11,328 nucleotides of DNA from Cytophagaceae bacterium (GCA_947471105.1 CANIYB010000047.1:1-11328); one strand, 5' to 3'; positions 1 through 6,785 are shown, counted from the first letter of the stretch. Made by a program: numbers and translations. Notes: generated from the sequence alone by a model not told the origin.

Positions 1-335
1 GTTTCCAAGGTGATTGTTAGTGACGTTTGGCTCCCTATGGATACCTCCTTACTTGTAAATCCGACAGAAGAAATCACCAAAACACTGTTTGAAGAAACAT
101 TTGAAATGGTGAATTGTCCCCTTGAATCTGCAGAGGTTCCTTTGTTTGTACCTTTAACGGTAACAGAGGCGCCTGCGATAGGTCCTTCCTTTGAAGTAAC
201 AGTACCAGTAACGGTCTGTTGCGCAATGACCGAAAAAACTGAAAACACGATCAAAGCAAGTGTCAAGAATAAATTCTTTCCTTTTCTTTGACTAAGTCCT
301 TCGATCCAGCTAGTAATTTTAGCTTTCATAAACAT
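1..335 (-). CDS. SusC-like TonB-dependent outer-membrane receptor, N-terminal fragment (gene continues beyond left edge)
   Basis: Only the first 111 codons are in the window. Seen: a long basic n-region, a hydrophobic signal segment (LFLTLALIVFSVFSVIAQ, about residues 23-40), then a carboxypeptidase-regulatory-like beta-sandwich with the hallmarks VTGTVTS, GASVTVKGTNKGT and ISSVGF and an ending LTITLE, about residues 43-110. This order, signal peptide then CarboxypepD_reg-like domain, is the known start of SusC/RagA-family receptors; the TonB box, plug and barrel would lie off the window. In that family the protein imports oligosaccharides across the outer membrane with a SusD lipoprotein. 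The start may be ATG at 335 or the in-frame ATG at 329 (MKAKITSW). It is transcribed away from the membrane AraC regulator, a common layout for polysaccharide utilization loci. A non-SusC receptor sharing this domain cannot be excluded. Confidence 0.85.
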   Translation of the reverse strand, partial: MFMKAKITSWIEGLSQRKGKNLFLTLALIVFSVFSVIAQQTVTGTVTSKEGPIAGASVTVKGTNKGTSADSRGQFTISNVSSNSVLVISSVGFTSKEVSIGSQTSLTITLE

Positions 336-373
336 GATTTAAAAATTAGTGAAAAAATATTTTTTTAAAAAGT

Positions 374-381
374 CAAAATTA
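374..381 (-). promoter_or_regulatory. Possible -7 promoter element for the SusC-like gene
   Basis: On the minus strand this reads TAATTTTG, a full match to the Bacteroidota -7 consensus TAnnTTTG, and it would give a 5' leader of roughly 30 nt before the ATG at 335. No TTG or TTTG is found at the expected upstream distance, so only half of the promoter is supported. Confidence 0.3.
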
Positions 382-405
382 AAAAAGGAATACATTAGAT
401 TCGCC

Positions 406-498
406 CCACTTTAATATATGACAATAAATAATGAATTAGTACAATTAACTGTAAATGAGTAAATTACAATTAATTATGCGATTCATTTTATAAAGTGG
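406..498. repeat. 8-bp inverted repeat CCACTTTA / TAAAGTGG spanning the divergent intergenic region
   Basis: CCACTTTA at 406-413 is matched by its exact reverse complement TAAAGTGG at 491-498. The arms are 77 bp apart and flank the TACAATTAA direct repeats. The placement between divergent genes is suggestive of a regulatory role, but no known operator is recognised. Confidence 0.25.
440..473 (+). repeat. Two direct repeats TACAATTAA, 25 bp apart, in the receptor/regulator divergent region
   Basis: TACAATTAA occurs at 440-448 and again at 465-473, the same orientation with 25 bp between starts. They lie between the divergent SusC-like gene and the regulator gene. AraC-family proteins usually bind direct repeats spaced by about two helical turns, so these could be operator half-sites for the neighbouring regulator. 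The region is very AT-rich, so chance is a real alternative. Confidence 0.3.
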
Positions 499-562
499 AA
501 CATCAAAAAATATGGTACCAGATTATATGTTGGCAATTACAAGTTTAAAATTAAAACACAAA

Positions 563-2470
563 ATGATAAGGGTCAACTTCTTATCTATTTTATTGTTACT
601 AAGTTTCATCAGCCTGGGCCAACAAAAATTAGAGTTGATTGCCCCTACCCAAAAGTTGCTCCCCCGAGGTGATTTTTTTCTAGCAGCCGATTTCAACAAT
701 TGGGATCCGGGTGACCCACGGTTTCAATTCAAGAAAAAATCGAATGGAAATTATGAAGTATCGATTCCCGATAGCGTTCATGTTTTTGAATATAAAATAA
801 CACAGGGTACATGGCATTTAGTTGAAGGGACAAAAGATGGCGGCGTAAATGCCAACAGAAGGTATGATGAGAAGAGTCAAGACTCCACAAAAAACCACAT
901 CATCCAATTATTAGGATGGGAGAAAAAAGCTACCTATCGAATCATCGTAAACAAAATCCCTACAGCTACCCCATACGATGCTAAATTGTATATCGCTGGA
1001 AATTTCAACAACTGGAACCCGCGCGATGACAATTATTTGCTCATCAAACATTCGGATGGATCATATAGAACGACCATACAATCTGAATTAACAGAAATCC
1101 AATATAAAATCACAAGAGGTAATTGGGCCTCCGTGGAATGCTATGGAAATGGTAAAGCAAGGCCCAATAGAAAAATTGGACGGACCGATAAACTGGTATG
1201 GAATCCTAGGGATATCGAGCATAAAACCAATATCGATGTTGAAAACTGGGAAGACCTAACTGGTATTTTTAACTTTTTCGACTTGTATAGCCTCTTTTTA
1301 CTCTTTGCTAGCTTTAGTGGGATATTATTAATGATTGCAATTCCCACCATTCAGAATTCCAACTGGGCAGCAAACCGTTGGCTTATCCTATTAATAGGGG
1401 TAATTTCAGCCACGCTATTAATGAAGATAATTGCTGGTGATAGAAATATCGCGCAGGATTTTCCGAAATTATTATTGATTCCAGATTTTATCATTTTTGT
1501 CTTTGCTCCTCTATATAATCTATACATTGAAAAGTTGTTATTTAAATCCAATGACTTTAAAGTCAGATGGCGTTGGATCTACCTTCCTTGTATACTTCAA
1601 TTATTAATCTATCTACCTTTCTTTAATTTAGATTATGATACTTTCCGTTATTCTCAATTAAATTACGAACCTTCTTTTCAAATTTTATTTATCATAATAG
1701 GGTCAGCAGGGATTATTTGGAACTTAATTCAATGGAATCGGTTCAGAAAGATCTTGAATATTTACATCGAAAAAAGTAAAATAAGCTCTTCGTTTGAGGA
1801 AAATTTAAGCTACTTAAGCATCACTCAAATCATTTATTTAGTCTGCATCATTTTAGGTTTTGTATCCATGCTAATATACCTAATAGGCCACATCATAAAT
1901 GAAGACCTTACATTATTTAGTAGTCAAATCGTCGATTTGATTTGGTTTGTCTTCGCCTCTTCCCCTTTCTTCCTAGGTTATTATGCGATACACCAACCTG
2001 AGATATTTAAAATTTCACAGAAGCATAATATTTTAGATGCCGAAAATGAAATCGACTTAAATACGCCCATTAAAAGGGAAAGTAATTATTTACAAGAAAA
2101 TAAGGACGTAATCAAAGATGAGCTAGCCGAGAAAATCATCGAAATTATGGTGCAATCTAAACCCTATTTAAATCCAAAATTAACATTAAATGAACTCGCG
2201 AACCAGCTGAATGTTTCTCCACATGTCATGTCAAAAACACTCAATGATTCCTTTCAGAAAAACTTTTTTGATTTCATTAATACCTATAGAACGGAGGCTT
2301 TTAAAGAAAAGTTAGATGATCCCAAATTCCAAAACTACACCTTTTTAGCCGTGGCTTTTGAAGCAGGCTTTAATTCAAAAACAGCTTTCAATAGATCATT
2401 TAAGCGGGTAACCGGCCAATCTCCAAGCGAATATTTACATAGCATTAATCAAACAGAAAATATTCTTTAG
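563..2470 (+). CDS. Membrane AraC-family regulator with two extracytoplasmic CBM48-like domains and seven TM helices
   Basis: Start chosen at ATG 563 because it gives a clean signal peptide (MIRVNFLSILLLLSFISLGQ); an ATG at 512 would add 17 residues ahead of it. The 635-aa protein then has two tandem CBM48/AMPK-like beta-sandwiches, about residues 23-118 and 129-218. Each carries an FNNW motif (FNNWDP, FNNWNP), a YKIT strand and a late NR pair (N98-R99, N202-R203). Seven hydrophobic segments follow at about 236-263, 272-292, 301-322, 337-356, 370-391, 419-445 and 451-476. The C-terminus (about 540-628) is an AraC-type double helix-turn-helix, with LTLNELANQLNVS and the conserved AFEAGFNSKTAFNRSFKRVT-type second half. 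Topology is consistent: sensor domains outside, seven helices, DNA-binding domain inside. Inferred role: one-component carbohydrate sensor and transcription factor for the flanking genes. It is followed after 12 bp by the GH53 gene. Confidence 0.88.
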   Translation: MIRVNFLSILLLLSFISLGQQKLELIAPTQKLLPRGDFFLAADFNNWDPGDPRFQFKKKSNGNYEVSIPDSVHVFEYKITQGTWHLVEGTKDGGVNANRRYDEKSQDSTKNHIIQLLGWEKKATYRIIVNKIPTATPYDAKLYIAGNFNNWNPRDDNYLLIKHSDGSYRTTIQSELTEIQYKITRGNWASVECYGNGKARPNRKIGRTDKLVWNPRDIEHKTNIDVENWEDLTGIFNFFDLYSLFLLFASFSGILLMIAIPTIQNSNWAANRWLILLIGVISATLLMKIIAGDRNIAQDFPKLLLIPDFIIFVFAPLYNLYIEKLLFKSNDFKVRWRWIYLPCILQLLIYLPFFNLDYDTFRYSQLNYEPSFQILFIIIGSAGIIWNLIQWNRFRKILNIYIEKSKISSSFEENLSYLSITQIIYLVCIILGFVSMLIYLIGHIINEDLTLFSSQIVDLIWFVFASSPFFLGYYAIHQPEIFKISQKHNILDAENEIDLNTPIKRESNYLQENKDVIKDELAEKIIEIMVQSKPYLNPKLTLNELANQLNVSPHVMSKTLNDSFQKNFFDFINTYRTEAFKEKLDDPKFQNYTFLAVAFEAGFNSKTAFNRSFKRVTGQSPSEYLHSINQTENIL

Positions 2471-2482
2471 TAAAAAGCAAGC

Positions 2483-3535
2483 ATGAAAAAGTATTTAGTT
2501 TTATTCTTTAGTCTGCTGCTATTTTTACAATCATGTGCACAAGTAGAAACCCCAATTGCCAACAAAACAATTGCTTTAGACACCATTCTATATCCCTACA
2601 CCCCACCTGTTGAATTAATCAAAGGCGCAGATATTAGTTGGGTCACCGAAATGGAAAAATCAGGCATGTCCTTCTACAATACCCAAGGCGTAAAAAAAGA
2701 TTGCTTTCTTTTAATGAAAGAATTAGGATTTAATACCATTAGACTACGTGTTTGGGTAAATCCAAAAGATGGTTATTGCAATCTATCCGATTTGTTAGTC
2801 AAAGCAAAAAGAGCAAAAGCAATCGGCTTAAAACTATTAATTGACTTTCATTACAGCGATTCATGGGCAGATCCAGGGAAGCAATTTATGCCAGAAGAAT
2901 GGAAAGGAAAAGCGATATCCGAATTAGAGACTAAAATATACGACCATACTTTTGAGGTATTAAACACCTTAAAAGCAAATAATATCGTACCCGAATTTGT
3001 GCAGATCGGCAATGAAACCAATGATGGAATGATGTGGGAGGTGGGTCGAGCATCTACCAACATGGATACTTTTTCAAAATTTATAGAAGCGGGATACCGT
3101 GCAACTAAAAAGATTGATGTGTCCATTGGCGTCATCGTTCATATTTCAAATGGTTATGATAAGAAGCTTTTCAATTGGATGTTTGACGGATTAAAAAAGT
3201 ATAAAACACGATTTGATATCATTGGCATGTCCTTGTATCCAGATGCTAAAAATTGGCCCAGCTTAAATTCCCTTTGCATAGAAAATATCATAGAATTAAA
3301 CGTAAAATTCAATAAACCTACCCTATTGTGCGAAATAGGTTTTACCTATTCAGATCCTGAAAACGGGAAAATGTTTGTGGAAGATTTAAAAAATAGATTG
3401 AATAAATTATCCAAAAAACAGGCATTTGGTTTGATGTATTGGGAACCTCAAGCGTACAATTGGAAAAATTACACCTTAGGTGCTTTTGACAATACAGGTA
3501 AACCAACAAAAATCTTAGACCCTTTTTTGGATTAA
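2483..3535 (+). CDS. GH53 endo-beta-1,4-galactanase, lipoprotein
   Basis: 350 aa. The signal peptide ends in a lipobox LQSC, so C18 is the likely lipidated residue, placing the enzyme in the outer or inner membrane. From about residue 47 the sequence follows the GH53 (beta/alpha)8 pattern: KGADISWVTEMEKSG, FNTIRLRVWVNP, KLLIDFHYSDSWADPGKQ, QIGNETNDGMMW and LLCEIGFTY. The acid/base is predicted as E178 in IGNETN and the nucleophile as E284 in LLCE, both present as expected for clan GH-A. Length is normal for a single-domain GH53 enzyme. Known family activity is endo-hydrolysis of beta-1,4-galactan, as in type I arabinogalactan and pectin rhamnogalacturonan-I side chains. The 12-bp gap to the upstream regulator suggests co-transcription. 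Its stop overlaps that of the convergent aldo/keto reductase gene by 4 bp. Confidence 0.92.
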   Translation: MKKYLVLFFSLLLFLQSCAQVETPIANKTIALDTILYPYTPPVELIKGADISWVTEMEKSGMSFYNTQGVKKDCFLLMKELGFNTIRLRVWVNPKDGYCNLSDLLVKAKRAKAIGLKLLIDFHYSDSWADPGKQFMPEEWKGKAISELETKIYDHTFEVLNTLKANNIVPEFVQIGNETNDGMMWEVGRASTNMDTFSKFIEAGYRATKKIDVSIGVIVHISNGYDKKLFNWMFDGLKKYKTRFDIIGMSLYPDAKNWPSLNSLCIENIIELNVKFNKPTLLCEIGFTYSDPENGKMFVEDLKNRLNKLSKKQAFGLMYWEPQAYNWKNYTLGAFDNTGKPTKILDPFLD

Positions 3536-4509
3536 GCGGGTAACCACCAAGAAGGGACAGTTGGTATTGCGTCCTCTATTTTTTTAATGACCTCATCAGA
3601 CAATTCTGGAATATCAAGCGCATTGAGATGCGCATGTAATTGGCTTAAATCCTTTACGCCCGGTATGACTACATCGATGCAGTCACTTTGAAGACAAAAG
3701 GCTAAGGCATTGCCTGTCAGGCCTCCTTGCATTTCCTTTAGAAAAGCTAGCCTATTAGCGGACTCTATAAACCATTTTACATCTCTCTCTGGAATCTTAG
3801 ATCGATAGCCCCCACCAAACATCGAAGGATCTTTTAAAAATACCTTATCCGTTAAAAATCCAGAGGCCAGTGGCACTCGGCCAATGACATGATATTTTTT
3901 TCTACTTGGATGATTTCCTAAAACCGTTGCAACTCTTCGATCCAATGCATTAAATATAACCTCAATCACAGTTCCAAATTCAGCATCCATCACCGATTTA
4001 GCCCCATACACACTTTTGGAACTAACTCCATATTCCTTGATCTTTCCTAAACGAACCAATTCATCCAAAGGTCCGCGATCATAATTAGCCCAATCAAAAT
4101 TTTCAGGAGGACTATGAAACAATAAAACATCTAGGTAATCGCAGGATAATCGGGCTAGGCTCGCGTCAACAGCCCTATCTAAATGCTCAGGGGAAAAGTC
4201 TTGAACCATCGTTCCATCATCGAGCACCCGATTTCCAAACTTTGTGCAAATCATGATTTTACTTCTATCCCAATCAGAATTTTTATGTGCTTGTAAAGCC
4301 TGGCCAATATATAGCTCGGCTTGCCCCTGACCATAGGAGTCGGCGGTGTCTATAAACTGAATACCAGATGAAAAGGCTGTTTGAAGAATTCCAACAGCTG
4401 TGTGTTCATCCATGGAATCCCATCCCATGGCTACCCCATGAATCAAATTAACTCCGCCTAATTGCCAAGTACCTAAACCTAGCTTATGAGTTAAATTAGA
4501 CCAATTCAA
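3532..4509 (-). CDS. Aldo/keto reductase (AKR superfamily), TTG start inferred
   Basis: About 325 aa, a cytoplasmic NAD(P)H-dependent oxidoreductase of the AKR fold. The tetrad is complete: D54 and Y59 in FIDTADSYG, K90 in ICTKFG and H132 in LLFHSP. GLGTWQLGG at the N-terminus forms the barrel entry, and VIPGVKDLSQL near residue 281 matches the C-terminal cofactor-binding region. There is no ATG before M28, which would delete the first strand. The best start is therefore TTG at 4509, 14 bp inside the end of the upstream dioxygenase gene; a CTG at 4515 is a weaker alternative. The overlap implies translational coupling with the dioxygenase. The substrate is not identifiable; sugar or aldehyde reduction or aldose oxidation are all known in this superfamily. 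Confidence 0.88.
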   Translation of the reverse strand: MNWSNLTHKLGLGTWQLGGVNLIHGVAMGWDSMDEHTAVGILQTAFSSGIQFIDTADSYGQGQAELYIGQALQAHKNSDWDRSKIMICTKFGNRVLDDGTMVQDFSPEHLDRAVDASLARLSCDYLDVLLFHSPPENFDWANYDRGPLDELVRLGKIKEYGVSSKSVYGAKSVMDAEFGTVIEVIFNALDRRVATVLGNHPSRKKYHVIGRVPLASGFLTDKVFLKDPSMFGGGYRSKIPERDVKWFIESANRLAFLKEMQGGLTGNALAFCLQSDCIDVVIPGVKDLSQLHAHLNALDIPELSDEVIKKIEDAIPTVPSWWLPA

Positions 4510-5281
4510 ATTCAGGATCCAAAATAATTTTACCTTTAATCAAGCAGCGTTCGCCTTTTTGAGTAGCAAAATAGGCATTCCGACCATGTAAGATTCGATC
4601 ATCGTGAAAAAATACAGCATCCCCTTTCTCTAATTGCACAGGCATCACTAATCCTGCTTGTATAATTCTAGATTCCAAAAAAGCATGAAAATCTTCACAC
4701 AAAGCCAAAGCCGCAGGCGTATTTTTTTCTCTATCGATGCAATAGTAATTCCAATTAGCTAAATATCCCTTCTCATCTTGATCTAAGATTTTGCGTATTT
4801 TTTTATTGCCAGCTTTGTCAAAATGTACAATCGTGGTCAACAAACGATTCAATAATTCATCTTCTCCATCTGACTTCATGCAAGCCACTAAATCAGGTAA
4901 ATCAAAGAAAGTTGTGGCACCGCCAAAAGCCGCTCTAGACTCACAAAAAAAGAATTGCAAGGATTTCTCGTCCCCTAATTCTACATAAGAATCATCTGTA
5001 TGTAAAGGCTGGCGTGTATTGCTACTGCGGTAACGATCTTGCAAATCTGGATCGTACGAAATATCGATCCAACGGTTGTCTTTGCGTTCTCCGGTTAAAA
5101 TATCTTCGTCTTCGTTGAAAATTTCACCTATCGAATCAGACAAATTTGTGTAAAATTCCTGTATCGGAATCGATAAATTATACCCTGAAAGATGAATGAC
5201 TTTATATTGACTGATGGCATTCTTGAGATTTGAAATGGTCTCATTGGCCGTTGTGAATTCGATTCTTTTGAAATATTCCAT
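4496..5281 (-). CDS. TauD/TfdA-like Fe(II)/2-oxoglutarate-dependent dioxygenase
   Basis: 261 aa, cytoplasmic, no signal peptide. The iron facial triad is visible: H94 and D96 in the LHTDDSY motif and the distal H232 in RILHGRNAY. R245 in KGERCLIKG, 13 residues after the distal His, fits the Arg that binds the 2-oxoglutarate carboxylate. GGATTFFDL (about 120-128) and the KGDAVFFHDDRILHGR strand are typical of the TauD/gamma-butyrobetaine hydroxylase-like group. Such enzymes hydroxylate or oxidatively cleave small molecules using O2 and 2-oxoglutarate. It is first of a two-gene operon with the aldo/keto reductase, whose start lies within its last codons. A Bacteroidota promoter lies just upstream. 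The substrate cannot be assigned from sequence. Confidence 0.87.
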   Translation of the reverse strand: MEYFKRIEFTTANETISNLKNAISQYKVIHLSGYNLSIPIQEFYTNLSDSIGEIFNEDEDILTGERKDNRWIDISYDPDLQDRYRSSNTRQPLHTDDSYVELGDEKSLQFFFCESRAAFGGATTFFDLPDLVACMKSDGEDELLNRLLTTIVHFDKAGNKKIRKILDQDEKGYLANWNYYCIDREKNTPAALALCEDFHAFLESRIIQAGLVMPVQLEKGDAVFFHDDRILHGRNAYFATQKGERCLIKGKIILDPEFELV

Positions 5282-5320
5282 ATAAATATTTTATTGTAAG
5301 CTCAAACATGAATTACAACC

Positions 5321-5349
5321 CAAAAGTAATAAATTAAAATGTAAAACAA
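5321..5349 (-). promoter_or_regulatory. Bacteroidota-type promoter for the dioxygenase/aldo-keto reductase operon
   Basis: On the minus strand TTG (5349-5347) is followed after 18 nt by TACTTTTG (5328-5321). This matches the Bacteroidota layout of TTG, 17-23 nt, TAnnTTTG. It would give a leader of about 30-35 nt before the ATG at 5281. Both elements and the spacing fit, which makes this the best-supported promoter in the window. Confidence 0.6.
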
Positions 5350-5358
5350 TTTGTAAAA
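5340..5358 (+). repeat. Direct repeat TGTAAAA x2, 12-bp period, overlapping the leftward promoter
   Basis: TGTAAAA occurs at 5340-5346 and 5352-5358 between the divergent dioxygenase and esterase genes, and straddles the -33-like TTG of the leftward promoter. It could be a regulator site, but A-rich DNA makes short repeats likely by chance. Confidence 0.25.
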
Positions 5359-5421
5359 AAATTAAGAATTGATAAAAATCATCTATTCAAAATCCTTAAA
5401 TTGGCCCACCTATTCAAACCT

Positions 5422-6672
5422 ATGAAAAATATCATCTACCTAGCCGCCGCGCTAATCTCTTTGCAAACCATGGCACAGAAACCTTTTGTAGCTAATTACG
5501 ACGAAAGTAAAATTAGTCCCTATACCCTTCCTGAAGTGTTAAAAACACCTAATGGTCAAATCGTAAAAGATAAAAATGCGTGGGCAAAACAAAAACAATA
5601 TTGGCTTGACCAATACTCAAATGTGATGTTTGGGAAAATGCCAAAGAAAAAAATAAGTCAAAGTTTCCAATTGATTTCAAAAAAAGAAATCATGGATGGA
5701 AAGGCCGTACAATATAATTGGAAAGTTACGTTAGCGGGGAAATACAGTTTCGATGTATTAGGAGTTCTGCCTAAAACAACTAAAAAAGTACCTGTATTCC
5801 TTGGACTTAATTTTTGTGGAAATCAAACTTGTAGCCCAGATACTGATATATCAGTTTTCACAAAGTACACCGTTTGTGATGAAAAAGGAGTCATCAAATA
5901 CCAAGCCAGCGCTCCTGTAAAAAGAGGCACTTGGGCATCCAGGTGGCAATTTGAGAAAGTTGTCGAAGCGGGATATGGAAGCATCACAGTAGCCTGTGGT
6001 GATTTTGAAGAGGATTTACCCGAAGGATACAAAAATGGCGTAAGAACTTTGTTGGCGACCGAACTAGGGCTTAGCCCGGAAGAATGGTCGGCCAATGGCG
6101 CTTGGGCTTGGGGACTACATAGAACCGTGGACTTCTTAGAAAAATTACCCGAAATCGATAGCAAACAAATCATCTTGCACGGACATTCGCGCTTAGGGAA
6201 AGCGGCTCTTTGGGCGGGCGCAACGGACACACGCTTTGCGGCCATTATTTCCAACGAATCTGGGGAAGGTGGAGCGGCCATTACGCGTAGAAATTATGGA
6301 GAAACGCTTTGGCGCATCACAAATAACTTTCCGCATTGGTTTTTGGATTCCTATAAAAACTATGCCTATAAAGAAAATGAGCTACCTTTTGATTCGCACA
6401 TTTTACTTTCATTGTTAGCCCCAAGACCTCTTTACGTGGCTAGTGCCGTAGGAGATCAATGGTCAGATCCCAAAGGGGAGTTTATGGGTGCTCAATTAAC
6501 TGAGCCTGTTTACGCTTTGTTTGGTAAAAAAGGAATTGCGGGCTTAGAATTCCCAGCGTTAAATAGTCCAGTAGGTGGACACATTAGATACCATATTCGG
6601 GAAGGGAATCACGACATTAATGCGTACGATTGGGACCAGTACTTGAAATTTGCTAAGCAAGAAGTAAAATAG
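5422..6672 (+). CDS. CE15-like glucuronoyl esterase, secreted
   Basis: Start chosen at ATG 5422, which gives the signal peptide MKNIIYLAAALISLQTMAQ; an upstream in-frame TTG at 5401 adds only 7 residues before it. The 416-aa product is an alpha/beta-hydrolase of the CE15 type. Seen: the nucleophile elbow HGHSRLGKAALWAG with S256, the adjacent R257 and K260, the NESGEGGAA segment with candidate acid E279, the GDQWSDPKGE segment with D345 and D349 as alternative acids, and H397 in REGNHDINAYDW. Family members cleave ester bonds between 4-O-methyl-glucuronic acid of xylan and lignin alcohols; bacterial relatives vary in specificity. No lipobox, so probably periplasmic or exported. It is divergent from the dioxygenase operon by 140 bp and convergent with the sugar ABC operon. 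No promoter matching the consensus was found on its own strand. Confidence 0.87.
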   Translation: MKNIIYLAAALISLQTMAQKPFVANYDESKISPYTLPEVLKTPNGQIVKDKNAWAKQKQYWLDQYSNVMFGKMPKKKISQSFQLISKKEIMDGKAVQYNWKVTLAGKYSFDVLGVLPKTTKKVPVFLGLNFCGNQTCSPDTDISVFTKYTVCDEKGVIKYQASAPVKRGTWASRWQFEKVVEAGYGSITVACGDFEEDLPEGYKNGVRTLLATELGLSPEEWSANGAWAWGLHRTVDFLEKLPEIDSKQIILHGHSRLGKAALWAGATDTRFAAIISNESGEGGAAITRRNYGETLWRITNNFPHWFLDSYKNYAYKENELPFDSHILLSLLAPRPLYVASAVGDQWSDPKGEFMGAQLTEPVYALFGKKGIAGLEFPALNSPVGGHIRYHIREGNHDINAYDWDQYLKFAKQEVK

Positions 6673-6785
6673 GGTGCTCCCTAAAAAAAGAAGTAAGGGT
6701 ACGCGCGGGTACCCATGAAAAAATGTAAACGAAATTAGGGTAACCGCAATGGTCCCCTCTCCTAGGTTTACCCAGCGCGCGACAC
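6670..6785. repeat. Cluster of GC-rich inverted repeats in the convergent spacer
   Basis: The spacer between the esterase and the sugar-binding-protein gene holds several nested complementary arms. TAGGG (6670-6674) pairs with CCCTA (6679-6683). GGGTAC (6697-6702) pairs with GTACCC (6709-6714). GGGTAACC (6738-6745) pairs imperfectly with GGTTTACCC (6765-6773). CGCGCGGGTA (6702-6711) can also pair with TACCCAGCGCG (6769-6779) with one bulge. The arms are far GC-richer than the surrounding DNA. This is a structured element, possibly terminator-related for the two converging operons. Confidence 0.5.
6683..6714 (-). terminator. Possible terminator of the leftward sugar ABC operon
   Basis: Read leftward, the stem GGGTAC/GTACCC (6-nt loop) is followed after 7 nt by a T-rich stretch containing seven consecutive T (6689-6683). 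It lies about 80 nt past the stop of the sugar-binding-protein gene. The gap between stem and T-tract is longer than in a classic intrinsic terminator, so this is tentative. Confidence 0.3.

Noticed and set aside
10..291. Open frame on the plus strand at the left edge (93 codons)
   Set aside because: It lies antisense to the SusC-like receptor start, whose signal peptide and conserved domain are unmistakable; the plus-strand peptide shows no recognisable domain.
1552..1565. Perfect 14-bp palindrome TGACTTTAAAGTCA
   Set aside because: It lies inside the regulator coding region between membrane helices, with no T-tract or neighbouring promoter; likely chance in AT-rich DNA.
4415..4435. Two CCATGG hexamers forming a short potential stem
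   Set aside because: Inside the aldo/keto reductase coding region, short, and without a T-tract or any conserved context.
5823..6281. 152-codon open frame on the minus strand
   Set aside because: It is antisense to the catalytic core of the CE15-like esterase, has low-complexity Ser/Pro/Ala content and no recognisable motif; a shadow frame.
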